From: Zychaea mexicana
Lineage: Eukaryota > Mucoromycota > Mucoromycetes > Mucorales > Lichtheimiaceae
Assembly (NCBI RefSeq): GCF_025766255.1
Contig: NW_026516788.1
Location: 1 to 64,000 of the forward strand
Direction of reading: 5' to 3'
Length of the DNA stretch: 64,000 bases
In this document: positions 33,934-46,172 of the stretch, piece by piece
Numbering within the stretch: position 1 is the first letter of the stretch
Layout of the letters: each line of letters begins with the position of its first letter
The notes under the pieces: model-generated
Seen by the model: only the letters and a program-made list of their open reading frames with translations
What the model was told of the DNA's origin: nothing
Database searches by the model: none
Made by a program: the position numbers and the translations under genes

Positions 33934-34355
33934 CAATAGTAGCTTTGTTGCTTTCTTTTTCTGTTTTTTATTTTTTAATATGTATGGCAACAACACACAG
34001 AATTCATTTTTAAGTATGTAGTAGTATTATATATATATATATTGTTGATCGATCCTGTTCTTTAACTAACTCACCTTTGCCCTTCTTCTATACATACATG
34101 TCTTATTCTTTCGACTTAATCAGTATTAGTAGCTAAATATTACCAGCATATTTTCCGATATCATCATCTATAAAGTTAAAATCCTCCTTTCATCTTACAG
34201 TTTTGAAACCTCGTTTCGGAACGCAAGTCAAGGAACACCTTCCGATATTTGAACATCGTTAAATAAAGTGTAAAAAATCATGCTGTGTGACGATCCTAGT
34301 TTCTTTTTTTGTCTTTGAATAAAGTAAACGGCGCCGCCTTAACTTCACACTCGTC
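33934..34355. other. Intergenic with a TA repeat
   Basis: A (TA)n run lies at about 34028-34042, followed by AT-rich sequence. No gene was recognised. Confidence 0.5.
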
Positions 34356-35666
34356 ATGAATTTACTGCTGTTCTTGATCACGATCCTCGTTGCGATCCTG
34401 GCTTCCTCCTCGAACTCTGTAACCGTAGCGACCCCATCGTCATCGCCGTCTTTCTCCAAAAACGACACAAAATCATGCGCTAATCAACATGCGATAAGCT
34501 CTGCAGACGACCGAGCTGCTTCCCTTGGTCTCAAGAAAAGCTTCGATGCCTTGATGCCATGCGACACGAACCACAACGGAACAAACGGGCCCAAAGAATT
34601 CATATCCAAAGCATGGGGACTCGGCACTGGCTATTTTTATGGCCAGGATGACGTTTCGTTTGTAGCGGATCCATTTGACAAGACGAGTGGTGATAAAGTG
34701 CTTCGTGTTTTATATCAAAAGGGCTCATTTTCGCCGAAGGGTACACGCAATGAAAAAGGCGACATCACCGGTGGGACCGAGTTTTATCTGCGTCCATTCA
34801 ATGATACATCATTTAAGCGTGGATACGTCCGCTACGATGTTGCTTTTGATGAAAACCTTGACTGGGTCAAAGGGGGTAAGCTGCCTGGCATCTATGGAGG
34901 TACGTTTTTTTTTCATTCCGCTGCTACGTTGTTCCACAATACAATTACTTAATGACCTACTATGTACTGCTACCACATATTAGGTGAGCCTACATCGGGT
35001 TGTACAGGTGGTAAGCAAGCAGATGGTACAAGATGCTTCTCTGTCCGGATGATGTGGCGTGAAGATGGTAACAGAATAATCAGTTTTCTCTCTTTTATCA
35101 TTTTGTGTGTTCCATAGAAAAGAACGTGCTAACAGGCGGCACTGTTGCATGGCTTTGAAAAAGGACATGGTGAAGCATACGCCTACCTGCCACCATCAAA
35201 TGATAGGCTTTGTACAAGCTCCCTAGTCAAATGTAACAGCGACTATGGTACATCATTGGCAAGAGGCTATGTAAAGTTTACCAACAAGAAGTGGTCCAGA
35301 GTTGAAATATATACGCAGATGAATGATCCTGGCAAGAACAACGGTGAGCTCCGGGTTTGGCAGGACGGCCATTCAGTTATTGATCTCAAAGGTCTCGTTT
35401 TCCGAAACCAAAAGTCGTTTGCTGTATCCAGTGTCCTTTTTAGCTCCTTCTTTGGCGGCTCGTCCAAGGAGTATGCAACACCCAAGGACACTTATACGTA
35501 CTTTAAAAATTTGCAATTCAGTGTCGCCGATGAGCAACAACTTGAACCTGTAATATCTGAGGCATCTACCCCTTCTTCATCAACACTACCATCAACCTGG
35601 TTGATGGTCTTTGTTATTCTTACTCTTCAAATGCATTTGTTTGTATTTTCAAACATTCGCCTTTAA
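34356..35666 (+). CDS. PL14-like secreted polysaccharide lyase, probable GPI anchor
   Basis: Three exons, 34356-34899, 34984-35067 and 35164-35666, give 376 aa. An N-terminal signal peptide (MNLLLFLITILVAILASSS) and a hydrophobic C-terminus (TWLMVFVILTLQMHLFVF) after a Ser/Thr/Pro stretch suggest a GPI-anchored surface protein. The central fold shows GGTEFYLRPF, GYVRYDVAFDENLDWVKGGK and LPGIYGG. FSVRMMWREDG, HGEAYAYLP, WSRVEIYTQMNDPGKNNGEL and SSFFGGSSKEYATPKDTY follow. This is the beta-jelly-roll pattern of alginate/glucuronan-lyase-like family 14 proteins that are common in fungi. The substrate cannot be read from sequence; an endogenous glucuronan-type wall polymer is a reasonable inference for Mucorales. 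Both introns are in phase. It converges on SYF2 with 95 bp between stops. Confidence 0.8.
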
Positions 35667-35761
35667 TATATGTATTGAAGATGTAATAAAGAGCGAAGAC
35701 AATGAATATCCATTTTTTATCACTACAAACAATACGACTAGTACTGGTGCTTCTGCTCCTA

Positions 35762-37117
35762 CTACAACGCAGTGCCTCGTTCCAGATTCTCGCGGATTTC
35801 CTTGGTATACTTGTCATAGAATCGTGCAATCTTTTGGTTGAACACACGGTTCTTTTCGTTAATCCAGGAAATATCGTCGGCGACTTCCTTGCGCTCACGA
35901 GAGCGTGTTTCACGTCGGATAATTCTGCAAGTAAAGCAAAGACATACGTATATGAGATACGCTGTCCATTTTGTTATGGTGCGTAAAGATATATCAAAAA
36001 AGAAAAGGCTTACTGTTTCTTTGTATCTTGAACAAGTCGATCCACAGCTTCTTTGGATGGCTTATCATCGAGTGCTCCATAATCCAAGTTGTTGGCCACG
36101 GCACCGATGTCCGATGGATCCTCACCGTTGCGAATAGCTCGTTCAATTGCCTCCAACTTCTTTTCGTGATATTGTGCCATATCCGGCTTGAGCTCTGAAA
36201 TCAGCTTGAGATACTTTTTGTGTGCAGCCTGTGCGTGATCTGATTTCGTAGTGTATGCGTTAGCGATGATGCCCTTGATTTGTCATACAATCCTTTTTTT
36301 TTTCTTTTGTAAATGGCTCATGGAAACTTGAATATGCTACATACCTGTGAAACCGTTGTTGGCCATTTCAGCTTTTCGCTGCATTTTCTCCTCCCATGCC
36401 TCCACGGATTCGGCAGAGTATTTCCAGTACTGTTTGCGTTCATAATCCTCGCCGCTATCTCGTGCTTTCTATAAAGAGGTTGTCAATAAATAATAAACCA
36501 CAATGGATACTTTGTTTTTAAACTCGGTTCACTTTATCTCTTCTTCGAGGGAAGAGGCACGTGAAAAAAACCTTTACCTGCTTTTCTTGTAATTCCAAAG
36601 CCTGCAATCGCTTTCTTTCATTTCTCGCTTCAAGTCTGGGATTTTCTTTACTGCGTTGAAACTCAAGATTGCGATCACGGCTATTGCCTTGTGCAACTTC
36701 TGTTGCCTAAAGGGAGAAACAATAAAAAGATTCAATATTATTATATTCATACAGTCGGCATTGTCGATCTTAAAATATAATGACTGGAGGAATGATGCAT
36801 ACTCGTCGTCGCTTGAGCTCTTTTAATTTTTGCATACGATCGGCAAGTGACATTCCGGATGATTGCTCTTTTTGTACATTTTCTGTTACTGGTGCTGATT
36901 CTGCTGATGAATCTGCAATTATTTCTGTCTCCTCAAGTGCTTTGGCCGGGTGTTCTTGTTGTTGTGGTGGTGATGGTGGTGAAGATTCCGTTTGTTGTTG
37001 TGATTGCTCTTCCAGTTGTGATTCGACTTTTGTGTTGTCAATTGATTCCTCTGATTTGGAAGTGCGCCGTTTCTTTGTAGATGCAGCTGCGGCTCTTGTC
37101 TTTCTCTTAGGAGGCAT
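35762..37117 (-). CDS. SYF2: Pre-mRNA-splicing factor Syf2
   Basis: Five exons (descending): 37117-36803, 36706-36578, 36468-36345, 36239-36014, 35924-35762; 318 aa. Syf2 belongs to the Prp19-associated (NineTeen/Clf1-Syf1) complex of the active spliceosome. The N-terminus is Lys/Arg-, Glu- and Gln-rich (KRKTRAAAASTKKRRTSKSE) and probably disordered. The conserved Syf2 domain follows: ARDSGEDYERKQYWKYSAES, WEEKMQRKAEMANNGFTG, HAQAAHKKYLKLISELKPDM, KPSKEAVDRLV. It ends with FNQKIARFYDKYTKEIRENL and ERGTAL, the near-invariant terminus of the family. All splice phases close. The start is the only ATG giving the basic leader. Confidence 0.94.
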
Positions 37118-37847
37118 AATGTGAAGAAATGTCTGTGTGTGTGTGTGTCGTTTAAAGAGTCAAGCAGAAAAACGGGCGACTTACAAATTGCAGCTGAGTT
37201 TGCTGATTTTGTCTGCAATGGAAGAAGTGTAGTCAGAGTAAACTACCTGGGCATTGCATGCTCCCTACTGCAGTATTATAGTCATAGAAAGAGAATTAAT
37301 GATGATAATAGTGCAGTTGCTACTGCTGTAGTAGTTAAGCATTCTTGACTATTACTACTAGCGGCATCCTCTTGCTCCGTCGTATTTTCGTTTGATATAT
37401 TAGCAGCAAACACCATAGCATTAGCCAATAATAATGGTTGTTTATGCCAAATTGTTGCATCTCCTTGATTATAATAGCACTCGAAAAACATCATTGAGAT
37501 ATTGTATTATACAAAGTGGTGACCATATCATGTTCCAAGCAATCATACGTCGTAAATTTATTCGTCACGCAAATGTATCAGTGTTTATGAGATGAGGAGA
37601 AAAGACTAATAACCGTGATACAAGAAAGAAGCCTACCATAGCAATCCCCGTGTGTGAGCTCGAAATGACATATCTCCAGTACAGCCGAAGCATAGTGCAT
37701 GCTTAGTAGAAAAGGGATATTAACCCACTGATGAGACAGCAGTAGATCCGGACTTCTTTCGGTCGTTGTGACTTGAAGTTCAGCTCCACATATAATATTT
37801 TTTTTTGAAACTCGCTTTAAAGATACGCTTTAACGTTCCAAAAAAGA
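37118..37847. other. Divergent intergenic region between SYF2 and the MYND gene
   Basis: It includes a short (GT)n at about 37136-37148 and AT-rich sequence. It presumably holds promoters for both flanking genes. No further feature was recognised. Confidence 0.45.
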
Positions 37848-39640
37848 ATGGCACAAGTAATCGATCAAGCAGCACCCGATCAGATCCCTGCATCCGAGAT
37901 CCCGGCCTTTCTTGGCCTTTCCCAACAACAGTCCGGTCTGTTGGTTGCCTTGTATAATGAAACCGATCCCGATTTCGCCAAACAGATCCCGACCGCACTC
38001 CCCATAGCAGCCCAACAACTTGCCGCCGAATACGAAAAGCGCAACAGTATTGGAAACAAGGTACGATGGAACGATAGATATCCATATGCGTGTGCTTACG
38101 TTAGTATGTGTCAAAAAAAAGATATCACGTGTGTAATAACTGAATATTGTATTTAACTATTAGCTTGAGCGCGCAAAAGCAGAGTTCTTGGATGAATACA
38201 ATGCATTTGAAAAAGTACAACAAGAAGCCGTTGAAAAGCTGTCAAAGAGCGACATGAACATTGACAAGGCTGCTGAAGGATTGGACTTGAAGGAAGGCAG
38301 CACTAGCAGCAACCGTCATGATTTGCTGTTGGGCAGCTTTTTGTACGGTGGTGTGCGTCGTGAAGCTGCAGGCCCTGAAGATCGCGCTGCTATGAGCCCT
38401 GTGGCCAGTCCAAACTTTGAAGGTGCAAAGAGATTGATGGAACGTGCTTTTGAGGATGGCTGCACCATGGCAGCTGTACAGATCGGCTCGTTCTATGTCC
38501 AGGAAGACAAGTTAGCCGATGGCAAGAACATGAAGAGTGGTGAGGATGCCAAGAAGGCGGCATACCAATGGTACAAGAAGGCTGCTGACCAAGGCAACCC
38601 GGTAAGTGCTCATGCGTAGTTGATTAGATCGATGTATAAATCAAGGAGCTAAACGATGATTATAAAGATGGCGTGCCACAAGATTGGTTTCTTTTCCGAA
38701 AATGGCTACGGTTGTGACAAGAGCATGGACGACGCTATCAAGTACTATAACAAGGCATATGACCAGGGCTATCCAGACAGTGCACACAATCTCGGCTTGA
38801 TCCACCAGGGCCACACACAAGAAAGCGCCCCACACAAGGATATTAAGCTGGCCATGAAATATCTGGAGCAAGGCAAGCAATGGGGCTATGCGCCCTCTGC
38901 CAATGCGCTCGGTCGACTGTACTTGCTTATGTCCAAGAACCCAGACATGGCCAAGGAAGCAGCTCTGGAGGTGGAGGACAAGGACGAATACGTTGTCACG
39001 GGTATTGACTTTATGGAGTATGCCGCAGACAACGGCGATGCGGATGCCATGTTGATGTTAGGTCTGATTTTCGGCTCCAAGGACTATGGTCTGTACGATA
39101 TGGACAAGGCACAGAACTACATGGAACTGGCATTGGTGCGTGGCGATCCGGAAGCGTACATGTACCTGGTGCGCATCCTGCGTGCAAAGATGGCAGCCAA
39201 GGCGGCGCTGGAGCAGGATAATCTGGACAACTTTGACAAGCTCAGCGTACAGGATCAGGCCAAGCTGATTCGCCAGGTGGCAAAGGAGGCTACTCCCGAA
39301 AAAGTGCGACACAGACAATGTTCTAGTACTTTTTGCACAAATACGGAAGAAAAGGAAGGCGACTTTAAAAAATGCGGCCGTTGTCAGCGGGTATGTGCCA
39401 CCCACTAACCCACACGCAATGCTTAAGTGACTATGAGGGAAAGAAGCAAGAACACGCGATGCGCTAACACCCAGCGTTCTCGTATATCTTTAGGTATCGT
39501 ACTGTTCGCGTGAATGCCAAAAGGATCACTGGAAGCATGGCCACAAAGCTGTTTGCTCAACGCCAACCACTTCGTCATCAGAACCATCATCATCATCATC
39601 AGAACCACCATCGTCATCAGCACCCGCCACCACTCAGTAG
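37848..39640 (+). CDS. SEL1-repeat protein with C-terminal MYND zinc finger
   Basis: Four exons, 37848-38060, 38164-38601, 38668-39390 and 39494-39640, give 506 aa. Several SEL1/TPR-like repeats are visible. Examples are GAKRLMERAFEDGCTMAAV, AAYQWYKKAADQGNP, AIKYYNKAYDQGYPDSAHNL and AMKYLEQGKQWGYAPSANAL, plus FMEYAADNGDADAMLMLG. The C-terminal MYND finger starts at CSSTFC and continues through CGRCQR and YCSRECQKDHW to HGHKAVC, with all metal ligands present across the last intron. A Ser/Pro-rich tail ends the protein. SEL1 repeats scaffold protein complexes and MYND fingers bind Pro-rich peptides, so a cytosolic or nuclear adaptor role is likely. No enzymatic domain was seen. Exons 1-3 each end at codon boundaries. 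Confidence 0.85.
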
Positions 39641-39714
39641 AATATTTCCATTAATAATCGTGTAAGATAAAAGCAAAGGAGAGAATCCGAGTTCGATGTT
39701 TTTTTTAATATTAG

Positions 39715-39845
39715 CAAACATTCCCGTGGAAATGAAAAGAAGGAATTTTTGTTCTGTGTACGGATCAAGAGGAGAAGTAGCGAACATTTCCGTGGAAACA
39801 AAAAGAAGGAATTTTGTCCTATGTACAGATCAAGAGGAGGAACAA
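39715..39845. repeat. Tandem duplication, ~66-bp unit
   Basis: A first unit at 39715-39780 and a second at 39781-39845 share most positions. Both contain CRAACATTYCCGTGGAAAYR, AAAAGAAGGAATTTT and GATCAAGAGGAG. The duplication lies just after the SEL1-MYND stop, in the 3' region. It is followed by a GT run near 39950-39964. Confidence 0.75.
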
Positions 39846-40045
39846 AAAAAGCATATTTGAAGAACGAAAAAGAACGTAAACGAACAAAGTCTTCCCCAAA
39901 CCAAGTTACCTACATCGATTCTTTTTGTTAAAAATCGAAAGAGAGAGAGTGTGTGTGTGTGTGTATGACAGAAAATGAGGGATGATATATCTGCAGGAAT
40001 ATTTGAGAATAAGAATAGAAGGGAGGGGAAGGTTCATGCTATGAA

Positions 40046-40633
40046 TTAGTTGAGAGACTGGGGCGAATCGCTGTCATTGTCACTTGCATCGTTGTCTTCG
40101 TCGTAGCCGCGATCATCTTGGGTAATGAGTAGTGATGGTGATCGAGATGATGAAGTAGTTGTTGTTGTCGAGAGAGGCGGCAACAAATTTGCCTGCTGGC
40201 GACGGGCACGATGCAACAAGTTTGTCATAGTAAGACGAATATGGGTGGCACGTCTCCATTCAGACACGATATCGGCTTTGAAGGACTGGTACCGTTCACG
40301 ATTGATTAAGGACTGCGCATACATGCGGTTGAGAATGGCTTGGAGGGTTTTGCAGAGACGAACGAGCTTGTTAAAGGTGGTATCGAGGTATGTCTGGATG
40401 GAAACGATCATTTGCGGCGTCACGGATGGGCCCTTAAAAAGAGCCGAGCTGCGCAGATGCTCGAGATCTTGCACTATTGCCTTTGCTTGATAGAGACATC
40501 GCACAAACGAGATGGATGCATTGTGTTGTCTCTGTGCAGACGAAGAGTGATATGAAGAAGCAGTGCTGTGGGCGGCTGTGGCAGTGGCGGTGGGTGCTCG
40601 TCTAGATGCTGCTGATATGGAAACAAAGTCCAT
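40046..40633 (-). CDS. Uncharacterised helical protein
   Basis: Single exon, 195 aa from the ATG at 40633; a second ATG two codons upstream (40639) gives 197 aa. A Ser/Thr/Ala-rich start leads to a globular helical centre: SISFVRCLYQAKAIVQDLEH, LVRLCKTLQAILNRMYAQSL and EWRRATHIRLTMTNLLHRAR. An acidic Ser/Asp tail ends it. The middle is clearly non-random on this strand, while the other frames are broken or antisense. I do not recognise the family. The next gene upstream is also on the minus strand. Confidence 0.55.
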   Translation of the reverse strand: MDFVSISAASRRAPTATATAAHSTASSYHSSSAQRQHNASISFVRCLYQAKAIVQDLEHLRSSALFKGPSVTPQMIVSIQTYLDTTFNKLVRLCKTLQAILNRMYAQSLINRERYQSFKADIVSEWRRATHIRLTMTNLLHRARRQQANLLPPLSTTTTTSSSRSPSLLITQDDRGYDEDNDASDNDSDSPQSLN

Positions 40634-41315
40634 ATACACAAAAAGTGACGAAGGGTGGTGCTGATGAGCTGTTTGTATGCTGCTGCTGCTTGTTTGATTG
40701 AGACTTGCAGTGGCAGTAGCTACAATCTTCTTCCTTTAATGCAAAATATACTGTCTATCAAACGATACAAATGTGGAGGGTTGGATGGGGGACTAGTACG
40801 TGGACGGGTGCGAGAAGAGAGTGAGAGATGGAATCCCAAAGAAGTTTTTGCTTTTTTAAAAAGAGAGAAACAGCGAATCCATACTTTTTTTTGGCTTTTG
40901 GAAAGAAACGCTACTTATAAGCAGATAACCAAAAGGTTTAGAAGAAGAAAAGAGAAAGAAAATAAGTCAAGGTGCCGAAAAAATAACTGGGGTTTACCCT
41001 TCACCCGCACTCACCGGTCCGCGTCCAACAGCAACACCCATCCGCTCTCTCTCGCTCTCTCAAACATACTCACTCATAGGAAGGCCACTATCTCCTATAG
41101 CCCAAACTAACCTTACACGCATTAATCAGAGAAAGCAAAAAGCCCCACACTGTTTCCTCGGTTCCTTTTCTGAATGTGATGTTCTTTTTGCTTCTACGCG
41201 CAGAAACTCTTGGAACATTTTTGTTTTTAAGCTTTTTATTGGCTGTACTGGACTTTTTTAAAAAAAAAAGAAAAGGTCTTCGTCTTTCTATTGTAGTTGT
41301 AGAACCCTCCCATTC
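40634..41315. other. Intergenic
   Basis: Contains a CT-rich stretch near 41044-41062 and homopolymer A runs. The plus-strand frame at 40655-41110 is Lys/Arg-rich and without family resemblance, so I do not call it. Confidence 0.45.
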
Positions 41316-41866
41316 TCATTCCTTGTCTGCGCTCTTCTTCTCACTCTTGCTGGGTCGACTTCGCTTGTTTGCGTGCGGATACTTGGGCTAAGACAAGAGA
41401 GAATTATCCGTCAGGTGTTTCGATGATGAGTGCCCAATGTCCGCCTGTCTGCCTACACACACCCCGTGATGACTCCTCTCCTTCCCTGCTATGTCTGACT
41501 GGAGAGTAATCTACTTACTTCTATGCCACTGCTCTCGGGCTCGTCATTATGCGACCCGGGGTCTCTCCAGTAGTCCGGATCAACTCGTTCCGACGACTCT
41601 TGTGACTTTTGCTCTGCATCCATCATTTTCTCCAAGTAATCGGTCGTCCTCTTGTCACCTTCGTCACCAATGTTGTCACCCTTTTCTTTGTTCTTCTCGC
41701 CTGTATGTCGTGAGCCATAGTCACGCTGTTGCTGCTGTGCAGTACTAGAGCTGCTACTGCTGTTGTTGTTATTGCTGATCATGACATATGAGCTTGCTCT
41801 AATGCTGTTGTTGCTGGTGCACGTGGCGCCAACATAACGCCGCGCGACAATAAACCTTTGAAGCAT
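41316..41866 (-). CDS. Small mitochondrial-like protein, unrecognised
   Basis: Two exons (descending), 41866-41519 and 41387-41316, give 139 aa. The leader MLQRFIVARRYVGATCTSNN is basic and lacks acids, like a mitochondrial presequence. Asn/Ser and Gln runs follow. A more ordered segment contains TTDYLEKMMDAEQKSQESSE, RVDPDYWRDPGSHNDEPESS and, after the splice, GIEPKYPHANKRSRPSK. The 131-nt intron has a clear GTAAGT donor and CTTAG acceptor and joins in phase. Without splicing the frame ends a few codons later, so the intron is the less certain part. No family was recognised. Confidence 0.5.
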
Positions 41867-44280
41867 GGAAAAACAAAAGAAGGAAGCGAAAAAAAATGCC
41901 TTTTACGAAACTATTGCTTTCTCAGGTTTAGAAACACTTGCATGAATCGGAGAAAAAATAAAATGAATAACGACACTGTCCTGTCCTTGGAACAAAGCAT
42001 GGAGAGCCAGCCCTTCCTGGTAAAATGTCCGGAACCTGACTGAAAGTTTCAGATGTAAGATATGGGCCATCAACAAACAATGCAGACCAGCTGCCAGTGG
42101 CTGACTGTTTGACGTGTGGATACCGAAGAAGGTGGTTATCAAGTGGAAGCAGAAGTAGCAGTACATACTACTACGTACGACGACAGAACCTACTGCGCAT
42201 TTATCAATTCTGTGTCTTTCCATTACATTCTAACATTCGCTACAGCAGCGACCACCCAGCCCAGTGATACATTGTTCTGCACCGAGTGAAGATGGCATGA
42301 ATCACTGGAGAAAGGTCTGCAACTACTATGAGTGTGACGACACATGGGGAATCGTTTCTTTCTTGTTCTTTACCATACCTGAAGCTGTTTACTATAGATG
42401 ATGACAGTGAACGTAAAATGAATCCATGCGGAATAGCTGTGTACATACATCTTAGACTGACTCTAAAACCGTTCAAGTAATCTACGGTCATTATGTAATT
42501 ATGACAGTGAATGCGTGTATATTTTCTCTTGGCGTCTTCATCTAGCACTGCGGTAATTTTACCCCAAGAAGAAAAAAGGACTGTTCGTTGAAACCACATA
42601 CAGCCGACCATCGCCTCATTGGGTAGATCATGACGAGCGTCAACATCAAGTATATAGCCACCAAGAAGGGCCTGTAGTCGGATGATCACACGCACACCCA
42701 ATTTTTAGACCATTGTAATCATATTTATACAGCGGACAAAACAATAGAGCATTGCCTTACCATCTATCTCAATCGCTTTTTCTAATCTTTGGTTGTTATT
42801 TGCAGGTCCATCGCCTGCAGTAACATGTTGCTTTATATGTAAATGGACTGAAACTCACACCGCTTCAAAGACGTAGCAGGCTTCTAACATTATAATACGA
42901 ATGACCCATGCTGAAAGTTCTATAACAGCAATACTGTAGTAAGTATTTGTACTAATGCGTGTCACACTGTAGTAACGATCAACACCTTAAAATGTATGGG
43001 AAGATGGAGACAGACGGGACTTGGAACAAACCATATTATAGCACAGATGAATTGCCGCTTTGACCAATGGAACCATCTGAGCCCGAGTTTCTGGGAAGCC
43101 CGGCCACAGTCTATAATATGCTTATTATGTCGAGAGCAGCCTTTAGTTTGACTTTTTTTTTTCTTCCTGCCTCAAAAGAAGAGCTGTTATGCGTTAGAGT
43201 GGTATACTACACCGAATATGGACTTTTCTCTTTGCTCTTTACCAGAATGGGATGGCAATAGCAATAGCAGCAGCAGTAGTAGTAATAGTATAGATCAGAC
43301 ATACAAACTCGTTGACCTTCTACAACAAATCACTGAGTTCTTTATTCTATCATCCCGCGGATCACTTTTGCATATGTACAATTTATGATATAAAAGGTAT
43401 ATTTATACCTGGTCCTCATTTATTGAGAGCGAGAATTGTAGTCTTTTAGTAAAAAGGACAATTGAAAGTGAGTCCAATTTGAGTAAACATGTCTTTTGTA
43501 TACTTTCACCTTGGTTTTTTTTTTTTTACTTAGAACACGGACATGTTAATCAGCTTTGAATGAAGACAGTACAGAGTAGTCGAATCACGTGAAGAATTCG
43601 CTCGTTGCTGAACATAAAAAATATAATATAGCAGGAGCGATGGTGCCATGCGTAGCGCCGATGATTGGTTCATCGCTTATTTACGTAAGATAATATATAA
43701 AACTGGGGAAGTCCAAGAGGCTATGTAGCTTGAAGCAGTTCAAATATATGTAGGATAGGCGATTATGCTTCGTACTTGGATTTTAGACGGCCAACTATAC
43801 AAAGAAGCAACTGTGGGAATTTTCCTGTGTGTGTGTTCATGTTGTGTGTGTCGCAACGATCTTAATTACTAATACAAGCATCTCTTGGAGTTTCCAAAAT
43901 AGGAACATTTATGACCATTTGTGATTCATCTGTGCGCGCGGGTTGTGTGTTGGTGTAGCAAACTGTGATCGGATTGATAAGCCCTAACAAATCCCGTATA
44001 AGGTAGTACTAGCATTCGGTCTATCACCCGACATTTGGAATAATTGATCCAGCCCAACTTTCTTTTAAATTAGTGTATGTAGTCCACCATCATTAAGATT
44101 TTTCTTTCAATAAAATAACAGCAGATCGTTGCAGATCCGGGGGGATGATGAGCGCCACACACATACGGGGGGTACGGGTTTGAAGAGGCACATAACAAGC
44201 ACATCCAATCACTGCTGTCGCTGTCGTCGGTTGTTCATTGTTGGGCATTATAGGACAACGGGTATTTTCGGTGGTGAATT
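41867..44280. other. Long intergenic stretch
   Basis: About 2.4 kb without a recognised gene. A minus-strand frame at 42240-42701 is open for 153 codons but has no ATG at its start and no resemblance to a family. A poly(T) run lies at about 43517-43527. The rest is AT-rich. Confidence 0.45.
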
Positions 44281-45495
44281 TGATAATCTATATGTCCCCT
44301 AAAATAAAGCAGCGAAACTCCTATTCTTACCCGTCATGCGTGCCGTTTTGTCTGCCTCTCCACACGACACTGATCCATTATGGACAGACAGACCCCACCT
44401 ACAAGTGGCTCTCTCTCTCTCTCTCTGTCCTCTTTTTTTATTATATTATCGGATTGTGCCGCTAATTGTTGATAATATCAAGTGGTACGAGTGAGTAAAT
44501 AAAATTTAATCCCTTGTCAAGTATCAGACCTTGTCTCTCATTGCACAGAAAACAGACACACAGCTTGAAAGCATATGGAGGGGTCCCACACACAGAGACA
44601 GCACCAATCCTAAAATAACAAAACCTATTTCCGCGGGTTTATCCTCAAAAATACGATAGCGGGGCTTGAGAGAAAAGGAAGAATATGGGTGGGTGTCATA
44701 GGTAGCATGATGAGTAAGTGGGGGTTTCATTCCACCTATCATATATGTCCCGAGGAAAAGGTGGGGAATAACAACTTCGGATGTGAAACGTAACAAGTTT
44801 CTATTATATACATACTTTAATAGGCAAGCAAATAAACCTAGACCACATACCCGCCCCCCTTTTATACTATGTACGATAACAATTAAAGTAAGTGATGATG
44901 ATAAACCGGGAAAGGCAAAGTAGTAGTGCAACACTGAAAATCGTTATCAGTTAAGAGAATGGATGTGTGTGTGTGTGAAGAACAAGTGTTCTCTGTCACC
45001 GAGTCCGCCGCATATTGTATTGTACACGAAAATTGTCCGTGAGGGCGAGCAGCTAAATGGGGAAAAAGCCGAAAAAGAAATAATTCTCGTTCCAATACAT
45101 CCCGAACATCAAATTTTTGTTGGAAAACATTAAAGAAGTGTGCATAGATAATAAAGGGAGTGTCAGGGCATTTGTAATAGTGATAAGCGCTTTTTTGTTT
45201 TACGATTGAAAAAGGATAACAAACAAATAAAGAGCAATCTACACAGAGAAAGATAACAGACAATACAATAGAAAGCCTTCCCTTTTTTTTTGAATGTGTG
45301 CGCGTCGTAACAGTCTATTAGCTTGATATGCATATCAAAAGCACTGATAAGAAACGACTATCCAAGAGATGGTATGGCAATATCACAATCCATTTAGGGC
45401 TAACAAACAAACAAGATAACACAAGTCGACAATAGCTCGGGCGTGATAAACAGCATCAATTCATCCCCCAATGATTTGACGCTTACGTGTTATCA
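44281..45495. promoter_or_regulatory. Cluster of GATA-factor binding sites
   Basis: WGATAA sites (either strand) occur at 44281, 44470, 44899, 44944, 45146, 45181, 45251, 45345, 45414, 45444 and 45490. Nine of them fall within 600 bp (44899-45495). About one would be expected by chance in AT-rich DNA of that length. The cluster lies 0.9-2.1 kb upstream of the GATA-factor gene at 46362 with no gene between. Fungal GATA regulators often control their own or each other's genes through such sites. The functional claim is inference; the sites are seen directly. Confidence 0.5.
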
Positions 45496-46133
45496 GTGTG
45501 CATATGTATCATGCTGCTGTTGCTGCTCTGCTTTTTGAAAAAAGAGTACGAGGAGGTGGTGGGGTGGGCAAAACGATGTTCCGCCAGAACGCACCGGATC
45601 ACTGTTTCCAATCAAAATGGACGATAATAACGATATGCGCGGCGGAGTGATGCACTCGATGCTGATTGGCCCGATAAGCAAAAGTGCACACAACTTGTAT
45701 ACTAGGTGTGTCGACGCACGGCCATTGGTTTGAGCAGAACGCTGACCTTGAACGCTATTTACCATGCGCTGGGTCTCACCACAGGGAAAATGAGCCCTCA
45801 TGGAGAGCGGCTTCCCCCATCACAAAAGTACTGAGAGCTGGCGGTTAGTATACTTGGCAGTAATGCCAGAGTACAGAGTTAGCATGTTTCAAAGTCTAAT
45901 AGGAGGGGGAGAGGAGGGAAGGCATTAGGAGAGGAGACAGGGCGGGCTAGAATATGCAAAAAGATAAAGCTGATCTGCACCATGTGGCGTGTCACAGACA
46001 CAGACGCTCTGTTTTTTGCACCAACACACACTCACAACACTTGGCAGAACAGCACTTTCCAGTAAATAAAATAAAATAGAATATACCAACTTCGGGTGTT
46101 CAAGGCCCATCCAACCCGGTATCCCGGAGACAC

Positions 46134-46172
<39 letters not shown>

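Noticed and set aside
42240..42701. A 153-codon minus-strand frame
   Set aside because: No ATG at the start, no recognisable motif, and no in-phase exon seen on either side.
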